From positions 1-64,000 of the forward strand of contig JAFKEW010000062.1 of assembly GCA_017308375.1 (NCBI GenBank): a stretch of 64,000 nucleotides of DNA, in the 5' to 3' direction. The translations under genes were made by a program, and so were the position numbers. Source of the stretch: Alphaproteobacteria bacterium (GTDB taxonomy: Bacteria > Pseudomonadota > Alphaproteobacteria > Micropepsales > Micropepsaceae). The notes below the pieces were generated by a model. It had not been told where the DNA came from. It ran no database searches and worked only from the letters and a program-made list of their open reading frames with translations. Positions 43,283 to 49,581 of the stretch are shown here, one piece after another (the stretch's first letter is position 1; each line of letters begins with the position of its first letter).

Positions 43283-43680
43283 CGCACCGCCCTCAATGCT
43301 TCAAGATTGCCTGCGCGGGCCGGTGCGGGCCGTGGGGCGGGCGTGCTGCGCGCGGCTGTCTGTTGGGGGGCGCCGTTGCGTTCGATGCGCTGGGCGATAC
43401 GCTCACCCGAGGCGCACAGCACCGACAATTCATCGACCAGCCCGCGCGACCGGCTCAGCTTCTCGTCCATCTGCGCCGCGGTTTCGCTGGCCGCGGATTT
43501 CAGCGCCCGCATCGCGGCACCGGCACCCGTCACTGCCGCGTTCAGTTCGGCGATGGTGTCTTTCAGCCCATCCTGCCCGCTGCGCAATTGAGACAATTTG
43601 CGCTCCAGCACGACGCAATAGCCAAGCGTGGCGGCCAGAAGCCCCGTCAGCGCCAGTTCGACAACCAGTGTGAAACTCAT
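43279..43680 (-). CDS. Membrane-anchored flagellar-operon protein (DUF6468 type)
   Basis: A 133-residue protein: one N-terminal membrane helix (LVVELALTGLLAATLGYCVVL), a coiled coil (residues about 30-85) and a Pro/Arg-rich tail. It matches the uncharacterised family found between fliM and motE in alphaproteobacteria. The ATG at 43680 is preceded by AAGGATGAG and replaces a start six codons upstream. It overlaps motE by 4 bp. Topology suggests a short membrane-tethered coiled coil; role unknown. Confidence 0.7.
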   Translation of the reverse strand: MSFTLVVELALTGLLAATLGYCVVLERKLSQLRSGQDGLKDTIAELNAAVTGAGAAMRALKSAASETAAQMDEKLSRSRGLVDELSVLCASGERIAQRIERNGAPQQTAARSTPAPRPAPARAGNLEALRAVR

Positions 43681-43749
43681 TTTACGCTCATCCTTCATTT
43701 GTCGCGGTTCGGTGCGGAAAACCGCTGCACATTTTTCCTCGAACCGCTC

Positions 43750-43896
43750 CTAAAGACTGCGCGAAGCATCGGTGCGTTCGATCGCTTCCTCGACCCGCAC
43801 CGCGACGGATGAGCCGACACGCCCCATCCGCCCACGCAGCAACGGCACGTTGCCGCAGCGCAGTTCGATGCGGGATTCCGGGCTCGCGTTCAGCAT
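43750..43896 (-). pseudogene. Detached C-terminal end of FliM (SpoA domain)
   Basis: Reading from 43896, 48 codons encode MLNASPESRIELRCGNVPLL and RGRMGRVGSSVAVRVEEAI before a stop at 43750. This is the last part of the FliM SpoA domain that binds FliN. It overlaps the stop of the upstream fliM frame, which ends at WESHLC. In intact FliM proteins about 35-40 residues lie between these two pieces. The best explanation is an internal deletion of 3n+1 bases that removed the start of the SpoA domain and shifted frame. Confidence 0.8.
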
Positions 43897-44798
43897 AGAT
43901 GGCTTTCCCAGATGGAATCGCGGCCGAATTTCTCACCCATGAATTGCTGCAGCAGCAATTTGCGGATCGGTTCCAGCGTCGCGTAAGGCAGAAGCAGTTC
44001 GGTACGCCCGCCGCGGTCTTCCATGTCGATCCGCAGCTTGACCAGAATGGCGGCATTGGCGGGCCGTGCGATGGCGGCAAAGCGCGGATTGGTCTCCAGC
44101 CGGTCGAGCTGGAAATTCACCGGCGCCAGCGGCTCGAAAGCATGGCTCATGTCCTGCAGGATCACTTCGATCATGCGCTGCACCAGCGAGCGTTCGATGG
44201 TGGTATAGGGTCTGCCTTCGATGCGCATGGCCGATGTGCCGCGCCGCCCGCCCAGAAGCACGTCGACAATCGAATAGATCAGATTGGAATCGACGGTGAA
44301 GAGGCCGTAATTGTCGAGCTGTTCGGCCCGGAACACCGACAGGATCGCGGGCAGCGGAATGGAATTGAGATAATCGCCGAACCGGATCGAGGTGATGTTG
44401 TCCAGGCTGACCTCCACATTGTCGGAGGTGAAGTTGCGCAGGCTCGTCGTCATCAACCGCACCAGGCGGTCGAAAACGATTTCGAGCATCGGCAGGCGTT
44501 CGTAAGACACCAGCGCCGAATTGATGATGGCGCGAATGCCGCTTTTATCCTGCAGCGGGTCTTCGCTGGCATCGAAGCCCAGAAGGCTGTCGATCTCTTC
44601 CTGATTCAGGATGCGTTCCGTGCCGGGCGAAGGCGCGGCGGCATCGGCGGCCAATTCATCGCCACCCGTGTCATCGCCACCCGTGTCATCCCCGCCTGTG
44701 CCATCGCTTTTTTGCGCAGCCGCATCGTTTCCGGATTCGGGTGCGCCGTCCGCGGCAGTCTTGTTCTCGTCCGCCGGTTCCCCGGTTTCGTCAGCCAT
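43890..44798 (-). CDS. fliM: Flagellar motor switch protein FliM, C-terminally truncated
   Basis: FliM forms the middle of the switch C-ring. This 302-residue product has an Asp/Gly-rich N-terminal tail, the CheY-P-binding ILNQEEIDSLLGF near residue 62, and the central domain with FGDYLNSIPLPAILSVF, NLIYSIVDVLLGGRRG and TTIERSLVQRMIEVIL. It stops at WESHLC exactly where the SpoA (FliN-binding) domain should start; that domain's last 48 residues survive in another frame at 43750-43896. The protein as read would not join the C-ring normally. It starts 11 bp after fliL. Confidence 0.85.
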   Translation of the reverse strand: MADETGEPADENKTAADGAPESGNDAAAQKSDGTGGDDTGGDDTGGDELAADAAAPSPGTERILNQEEIDSLLGFDASEDPLQDKSGIRAIINSALVSYERLPMLEIVFDRLVRLMTTSLRNFTSDNVEVSLDNITSIRFGDYLNSIPLPAILSVFRAEQLDNYGLFTVDSNLIYSIVDVLLGGRRGTSAMRIEGRPYTTIERSLVQRMIEVILQDMSHAFEPLAPVNFQLDRLETNPRFAAIARPANAAILVKLRIDMEDRGGRTELLLPYATLEPIRKLLLQQFMGEKFGRDSIWESHLC

Positions 44799-44809
44799 GG
44801 TGTTTTCCG

Positions 44810-45394
44810 TTATTGAACGATCATTTCCTTGAGCAGGACATCGCGCACCTGATACGGCGCGGCGGCGACATTGACGCGGCGGAGCAGTTCTTCTTTCAGG
44901 CGCATCACACCGGCGCTGCCGCGCAAATCCTCCACCCGCAATTCGCGCAGATAGCCCTGAAACTGGTCGACGATGCGCGGCATCAGCGGTTGAATCCCGG
45001 TCTTTTCGGCCGCGTCGTTCAGTTCGAGTGCCACGCCCAGTTTGAGATAGGCGGGCGAACCGTCCGCGGTCTGGATGTTCACGATCACATCCGGCACGTC
45101 GTAATAAACCACTTGCGGCGGCACGATGGGTTTGCCGCTGCCCCCGGCACTCTGCGCGGCGTCACCGCCGGATGAGAACAGGAAATAGCCGCCGGTCCCG
45201 AGCCCGATGAGGAGTGCGAGCGCACCGCCACCCATCAGCATCAGCGATGTCTTACCAAACCGTTTCCAGACCGGCAGCGCGTTTGCGTTTTCTTCAGCAT
45301 TGGCATTGGCATTGGCATCGCCTTCGCCACCGGCTTCACCCGTGCCTGCGTCCGGCGTTGCCGCCTTCTTCTTTCCAAACAGCTTTTGCAGCAT
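44810..45394 (-). CDS. fliL: Flagellar basal body-associated protein FliL
   Basis: FliL surrounds the stators and supports torque and stator stability. From the ATG at 45394 (after AAGGA) the 194-residue protein has a basic, Ala/Asn-rich cytoplasmic N-terminus with a short ANANANAEENAN repeat, one membrane helix (LMLMGGGALALLIGLGTGGYF) and a periplasmic domain with VPDVIVNIQ, YLKLGVALEL and the C-terminal VRDVLLKEMIVQ. It leads the leftward fliL-fliM-DUF6468-motE unit and is divergent from flgF. Confidence 0.9.
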   Translation of the reverse strand: MLQKLFGKKKAATPDAGTGEAGGEGDANANANAEENANALPVWKRFGKTSLMLMGGGALALLIGLGTGGYFLFSSGGDAAQSAGGSGKPIVPPQVVYYDVPDVIVNIQTADGSPAYLKLGVALELNDAAEKTGIQPLMPRIVDQFQGYLRELRVEDLRGSAGVMRLKEELLRRVNVAAAPYQVRDVLLKEMIVQ

Positions 45395-45454
45395 CCACTT
45401 TTCCTTGCCGCGCCCGGCCTGATCTCGGTTGAGGGCGACGGTAGGCATTTGTGG

Positions 45455-45469
45455 TTAAGGAGTGGTTCA
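45455..45469. promoter_or_regulatory. CtrA-like box (one mismatch) upstream of fliL
   Basis: TTAA (45455-45458), N7, TTCA (45466-45469) has one mismatch. It is 61 bp ahead of fliL. In Caulobacter early flagellar operons such as fliLM are CtrA-controlled, which gives the site some added weight. No matching -10 was convincing. Confidence 0.35.
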
Positions 45470-45550
45470 AATCATCCCGTGACCCGGCAGAGTTTGCCGG
45501 TTGGTGGATGCGGTCCCGTCAAAAAGGCAGGCGATCCCTGGTTCTCCGTT

Positions 45551-45567
45551 CTGGCATGGCCCGTGCA
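45551..45567 (+). promoter_or_regulatory. Sigma-54 promoter of flgFGAH
   Basis: CTGGCATGGCCCGTGCA matches the -24/-12 consensus at all but two positions, with GG (45553-45554) and GC (45565-45566) ten bases apart. Predicted start near 45578 lies 31 nt before the flgF ATG. Sigma-54 control of the rod and ring genes fits class III timing in Caulobacter-like hierarchies. Confidence 0.75.
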
Positions 45568-45608
45568 ACACGACCATGCAGCGACGGACCAGAAAGGATC
45601 TGAAGCCC

Positions 45609-46349
45609 ATGGACAACACGCTGCTCGTCAGCCTCTCGCATCAGCTTGCCGCCTATCGCGCGATGGACGTGATCGCGAACAACGTCGCCAATGTGTCGAC
45701 GCCGGCCTTCAAGCGCGAGGAGATGAAGTTCGAGGAGTATATCTCGAACATGCGCCCGGCAGAGGGCGAGGTGGGCGCGCGCCCGGTCAGCTTCGTGGTC
45801 GATCGCGGCATTGTGCGCGATCTCGGCGAAGGCCGCATCGAACAGACCGGCGCCCCGTTCGATTTCGCGATCAAGGGCAAAGGCTATTTCGTGGTGCAGA
45901 CGCCGGCGGGCGAACGCTATACCCGCGACGGGCATTTTACGCTGAACCCCGATGGCAATCTGACCACGCTGGACGGCAATCCGGTGCTGGGCGATGGCGG
46001 ACCTGTCACCATCGCGCCGGAAGACGGCGATATCACGGTCGGTTCCGACGGCACCATCACCGGCAAACAGGGTCAGCTTGGCAAATTGCGCCTGGCCGAT
46101 TTCGCCGATGAACGTGCGCTGCGAAAAGAAGGTGCCAATCTTTATGCCAGCGATCAGCCGGCGATGACGGCGGAAAACGCCAGCATCGAACAGGGCGTGA
46201 TCGAGGCCTCGAACGTCAACCCGGTGGCCGAGATCACGCAGATGATCGAGGTCTCGCGCGCCTATCAGATGTCGACCACCCTGACCCAGAGCCATCAATC
46301 CATGCTGCAACAGGCGATCCAGAAACTGGGCGCCATGCCTGCCAACTGA
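45609..46349 (+). CDS. flgF: Flagellar basal-body rod protein FlgF
   Basis: FlgF is a proximal rod subunit. The 246-residue protein begins MDNTLLVSLSHQLAAYRAMD, has VIANNVANVSTPAFKREE (the conserved rod/hook N-terminal helix) and ends with SNVNPVAEITQMIEVSRAYQ plus the coiled C-terminus typical of the rod family. The ATG at 45609 follows AAGGATC; the open frame upstream to 45501 includes the promoter and is non-coding. flgG follows after 36 bp. Confidence 0.93.
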   Translation: MDNTLLVSLSHQLAAYRAMDVIANNVANVSTPAFKREEMKFEEYISNMRPAEGEVGARPVSFVVDRGIVRDLGEGRIEQTGAPFDFAIKGKGYFVVQTPAGERYTRDGHFTLNPDGNLTTLDGNPVLGDGGPVTIAPEDGDITVGSDGTITGKQGQLGKLRLADFADERALRKEGANLYASDQPAMTAENASIEQGVIEASNVNPVAEITQMIEVSRAYQMSTTLTQSHQSMLQQAIQKLGAMPAN

Positions 46350-46385
46350 TCGGGCCGGTAAGAGATAAGAAGAAGGAAGAAAGAC

Positions 46386-47177
46386 ATGCGTGCCCTGAGT
46401 ATCGCGGCAACCGGAATGCTGGCGCAGCAGACCAATGTCGAAGTCATCGCCAACAACCTCGCCAACATGAACACCGCGGGCTTCAAGCGCCAGCGGGCGG
46501 AGTTCGAGGATCTGCTCTACCAGAACATCCAGATGCCCGGTGCGCAGTCCACCGATTCCGGCACCATCATCCCGTCCGGCATTCAGCTTGGCGCCGGTGT
46601 GCGCACCGCCGCGGTCTATCGCGTGATCGGACAGGGCGATCTGAAATCGACCTCCAATCCTTACGACCTCGCCATTCAGGGGCCGGGCTTCTTCCGCATT
46701 CAGCAGCCCGATGGCACCGACGCCTATACCCGCGCAGGCAATTTCGGCCTTTCGCCCGACGGGCAGATCGTGACCGAGAAGGGTTACACGGTGGCGCCCG
46801 GTATCGCGGTGCCGCCCAACGCACTCAGCATCACGGTCAACGCGCAAGGCCAGGTGCAGGCAACCCTGCCGGGGCAGACCGCGCCGCAAACGCTCGGCCA
46901 GCTGGAACTGGTGCGCTTCCCGAACGAGGCCGGGCTGCAGGCCATCGGCGACAATCTGTTTCTCGAAACACCGGCCTCCGGCGGGCCGCAATCGGGCCTT
47001 CCGGGAAGCCAGGGCTACGGCACCTTGAGCCAGGGTTTTCTCGAAACCGCAAACGTCAATCCGGTGGAAGAAATCACCTCGCTGATCACCGCCCAGCGCG
47101 CCTACGAAATGAATTCGAAGGTGATCACCGCGGCCGATCAGATGATGCAGGAAACCTCGCGCATGGGGGGCGCATAA
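46386..47177 (+). CDS. flgG: Flagellar distal rod protein FlgG
   Basis: FlgG builds the distal rod. The 263-residue protein starts MRALSIAATGMLAQQTNVEV, has IANNLANMNTAGFKRQRAEF, DLLYQNIQMPG and GIQLGAGVRTAAVYRVI (FlgG-specific), and ends NVNPVEEITSLITAQRAYEM. Length and motifs are standard. Ribosome site AAGGAAG precedes the ATG. flgA follows after 3 bp. Confidence 0.95.
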   Translation: MRALSIAATGMLAQQTNVEVIANNLANMNTAGFKRQRAEFEDLLYQNIQMPGAQSTDSGTIIPSGIQLGAGVRTAAVYRVIGQGDLKSTSNPYDLAIQGPGFFRIQQPDGTDAYTRAGNFGLSPDGQIVTEKGYTVAPGIAVPPNALSITVNAQGQVQATLPGQTAPQTLGQLELVRFPNEAGLQAIGDNLFLETPASGGPQSGLPGSQGYGTLSQGFLETANVNPVEEITSLITAQRAYEMNSKVITAADQMMQETSRMGGA

Positions 47178-47180
47178 GCC

Positions 47181-47774
47181 ATGACCTTGCGGTTGATGAT
47201 TGTCTTTTGCGTCTTTCTGGTGGCGCTGCCCGCATTCGCCGGCGAAAACGGAACGGCGGATACCACTGGCCAGGTCCGCATCGTGGTGCCGCTGCGCGAC
47301 ATCGCGCGTGGCGAAACCATCACGGCATCCGACCTCGGCTATCAGAACGCGCCGGAATCGCTCGCCCGCATGGGCGCGGTAACCGCGATCGCCGATCTCG
47401 ATGGCATGCAGGCGCGGCGCAGTCTGCGCGCCGGTGCGCCGTTGCGCGAAAGCGATGTGCGCAAACCGGTTCTGGTCGCCAAGGGTTCGACCGTGACCAT
47501 GGTGTTTCAGGCGCCGGGCATCACGTTGACCGGTATGGGCCGCGCCATGGGCGAAGGCGGGCTTGGTGATGTGGTGGTGGTGTTGAACCCGTCTTCCTAT
47601 CGCCAGATCAGCGCCACCGTGACCGGGCCCGGAACCGTGCGCGCGGAAGGGCTGATGGCCAATGTGCCCATGGCCAATGCGGCGATGACCAATGTGCCGA
47701 TGGCCAATGCGGCGATGACCAATGCAGCACGGGCCCCGCGCATGGCCGCTGCCGCCAACCGCTTTTCCAATTGA
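47181..47774 (+). CDS. flgA: Flagella basal-body P-ring assembly chaperone FlgA
   Basis: FlgA is the periplasmic chaperone for P-ring (FlgI) assembly. The 197-residue protein has a signal peptide (LMIVFCVFLVALPAFA), a SAF-type domain with VVPLRDIARGETITASDL and RRSLRAGAPLRESDVR, and the C-terminal beta domain with VTMVFQAPGITLTGMGRAM. The C-terminus carries an added Met/Ala/Asn repeat from a 30-bp tandem duplication (47661-47720), which is not part of the usual family and may be dispensable. The stop overlaps the open frame leading to flgH. Confidence 0.88.
   Translation: MTLRLMIVFCVFLVALPAFAGENGTADTTGQVRIVVPLRDIARGETITASDLGYQNAPESLARMGAVTAIADLDGMQARRSLRAGAPLRESDVRKPVLVAKGSTVTMVFQAPGITLTGMGRAMGEGGLGDVVVVLNPSSYRQISATVTGPGTVRAEGLMANVPMANAAMTNVPMANAAMTNAARAPRMAAAANRFSN
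47661..47720 (+). repeat. Two-copy 30-bp tandem repeat inside flgA
   Basis: Positions 47661-47690 and 47691-47720 are identical except for one base and encode NVPMANAAMT twice. A partial third copy begins at 47721. Units are multiples of three, so copy-number changes keep the flgA frame. Confidence 0.8.
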
Positions 47775-47791
47775 TCCAGAAAGACAGAAAC

Positions 47792-48547
47792 ATGAAATCT
47801 CCGCTGCGCATTTTCTCCCGTGTCGCGATGATCGCGATTGCCGGGGCGGCATTGTCCGGCTGCGGCGCCATCGACCGAATCGAGAATATCGGCAAGCCGC
47901 CGGCACTCGCCCCCGTCACCAATCCGGTGCAGGAGGCGGGCTATCAGCGGGTCAGCATTCCGACACCGGCGCAGGCAGGCCCGCGTGAGGCCAATTCGTT
48001 GTGGCGGCCGGGTTCGCGCAGCTTCTTCAACGATCCGCGCGCCAGCCATGTCGGCGATATTCTGACCATCGACATTTCGATTGCCGATGCCGCCAAGATC
48101 TCCAACACCACCACGCGCAGCCGCGCCAATTCCGACGATGCCAATCTGACCAATTTCTTCGGTCTGGAAGGCACGCTGACGCGCATCCTGCCGTCGGGCG
48201 CGAACCCGGCCAGCCTGGTCAAGATGGGTTCGGACACTTCCAATGTCGGGGCAGGCTCGGTCAACCGTTCGGAATCGATCAACCTGACCTTGGCCGGAAT
48301 CGTGACCCAGGTGCTGCCCAACGGCAATCTAGTGGTGCGCGGCCATCAGCAGGTGCGGGTCAACAACGAACTGCGCGATCTGCAGATTTCCGGCATCGTG
48401 CGCACCGAAGACATCACCAGCGAAAACACCGTCAACCTGTCGCAGATTGCGGAGGCGCGGGTGTCTTACGGCGGGCAGGGGCAGATCACCGATGTGCAGC
48501 AGCCGCGCTATGGCTCACAGCTCTACGACATCCTGATGCCGTTCTGA
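47792..48547 (+). CDS. flgH: Flagellar L-ring protein FlgH
   Basis: FlgH forms the outer-membrane L ring. From the ATG at 47792 the 251-residue lipoprotein precursor has a hydrophobic signal ending in the lipobox LSGC (Cys about residue 26), then the family motif SLWRPGSRSFFNDPRASHVGD, ILTIDISIAD and, near the C-terminus, LVVRGHQQVRVNNELRDLQI. It is last in flgFGAH; a strong terminator follows 25 bp later. Confidence 0.93.
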   Translation: MKSPLRIFSRVAMIAIAGAALSGCGAIDRIENIGKPPALAPVTNPVQEAGYQRVSIPTPAQAGPREANSLWRPGSRSFFNDPRASHVGDILTIDISIADAAKISNTTTRSRANSDDANLTNFFGLEGTLTRILPSGANPASLVKMGSDTSNVGAGSVNRSESINLTLAGIVTQVLPNGNLVVRGHQQVRVNNELRDLQISGIVRTEDITSENTVNLSQIAEARVSYGGQGQITDVQQPRYGSQLYDILMPF

Positions 48548-48571
48548 GCGGCGGGGGAAGCCTGAATCAGA

Positions 48572-48604
48572 AAACGCGCCGGCGAAAACCGGCGCGTTTC
48601 GTTT
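48572..48604 (+). terminator. Rho-independent terminator after flgH
   Basis: AAACGCGCCGG (48572-48582) pairs with CCGGCGCGTTT (48589-48599) as an 11-bp perfect stem with a 6-nt loop and T-rich tail. It ends flgFGAH and, being nearly symmetrical, may also stop dksA transcription from the other side. Confidence 0.85.
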
Positions 48605-48628
48605 AGGCATGATGTCGTTTCGCGGCTT

Positions 48629-49045
48629 TCAATCGTCGCGATAAACGCGCTCGCGCCGTTCGTGGCGTTCCTGTGCCTCGATCGAAAGGGTGGCGATGGG
48701 CCGTGCGTCCAGCCGCTTCAGCGAAATGGGTTCGCCCGTTTCTTCGCAAAATCCGTAAGAGCCGTCTTCAAGGCGGCGTAGCGCGGCATCGATCTTGGCG
48801 ATCAGCTTGCGCTGGCGGTCGCGGGTGCGCAGTTCGAGCTGACGTTCGGCCTCGGTGGAGGCACGATCGGCCAGATCGGCGAAAGGCGTGGTTTCAGTTT
48901 GCAGATTCTGGATGGTTTCGCGGCTTTCGCGTAAAATCTCGTCTTTCCAACGGGCCAGTTTGCGCCGAAAATATTCGCGCTGCCTTTCATTCATGAAGGG
49001 CTCACTCTCCGACGGTCTGTAGCCGGCGGGAAGTTCGATTCCCAT
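48629..49045 (-). CDS. dksA: RNA polymerase-binding transcription factor DksA (cysteine-poor)
   Basis: DksA enters the RNA polymerase secondary channel and mediates the stringent response with ppGpp. The ATG at 49045 follows AAGGAG and gives 138 residues: MGIELPAGYRPSESEPFMNE, a coiled coil with the tip region FADLADRASTEAER, and the former zinc-finger region GFCEETGEPISLKRLDARPI. Only the first of the four zinc cysteines is kept (C, then T, S and A at the other positions), so it should fold without zinc, as known for some alphaproteobacterial DksA proteins. Acidic tip residues are present. Confidence 0.9.
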   Translation of the reverse strand: MGIELPAGYRPSESEPFMNERQREYFRRKLARWKDEILRESRETIQNLQTETTPFADLADRASTEAERQLELRTRDRQRKLIAKIDAALRRLEDGSYGFCEETGEPISLKRLDARPIATLSIEAQERHERRERVYRDD

Positions 49046-49345
49046 GCAGACTCCTTGGCGTGCCACATTCGCGAGGCCGGGGTTATAGCGGCGCGGGGCG
49101 GCGCCTTCAATCCCATTGCGGCACGCCGGGCCCGCGGGGAAATTCGCATATTCCCAAAGGCTTAATTTGGCGCTGCCATGCCGCGCCCGGGCCGCTCTCC
49201 GAGCAGGACCTGCCGGGGTGCGGCGGCAGTGCGCAAACGCACCGGAATGGGCGGGCGTCAACACGCCGAAATGCGTTTATGCCGCCATGGGTTAAGGGGC
49301 GGCGGCCCCGGTAGAAATCGCGCGCCAAACGGGCCGGTTTTGGGA
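49046..49345. other. Spacer between dksA and the tRNA promoter; no gene seen
   Basis: About 300 bp with GC-rich sequence and scattered short inverted repeats. The only open frame is the upstream extension of the dksA frame, which lacks DksA features before the AAGGAG-linked ATG. I see no RNA gene or conserved motif here beyond the dksA ribosome site and the tRNA promoter that follows. Confidence 0.5.
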
Positions 49346-49374
49346 TGGACAGGCCATCCGCCATGGCCTATACC
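49346..49374 (+). promoter_or_regulatory. Sigma-70-type promoter of the initiator tRNA
   Basis: TGGACA (49346-49351), 17 bases, then TATACC (49369-49374) resembles a housekeeping promoter with ideal spacing. Transcription would start near 49381, 37 nt before the tRNA 5' end. No other pair in the spacer fits as well. Confidence 0.6.
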
Positions 49375-49417
49375 CCCGCGCTCCACGCAGGCAGACGATT
49401 TCGCGTGGAACCCATGA

Positions 49418-49494
<77 letters not shown>

Positions 49495-49525
49495 AAATCC
49501 CCCGCCTTATCAGCGGCATACGAAC

Positions 49526-49559
49526 AAGCCCCGGCCACCGCGCCGGGGCTTTTCTTTTT
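49526..49559 (+). terminator. Terminator downstream of the tRNA
   Basis: AAGCCCCGGC (49526-49535) and GCCGGGGCTT (49542-49551) form a perfect 10-bp stem with a 6-nt loop, followed by TTCTTTTT. It ends the tRNA transcript and separates it from the leftward restriction-modification gene, whose stop is 23 bp beyond. Confidence 0.85.
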
Positions 49560-49581
49560 ACCTCAACGCCACCTCAACATT

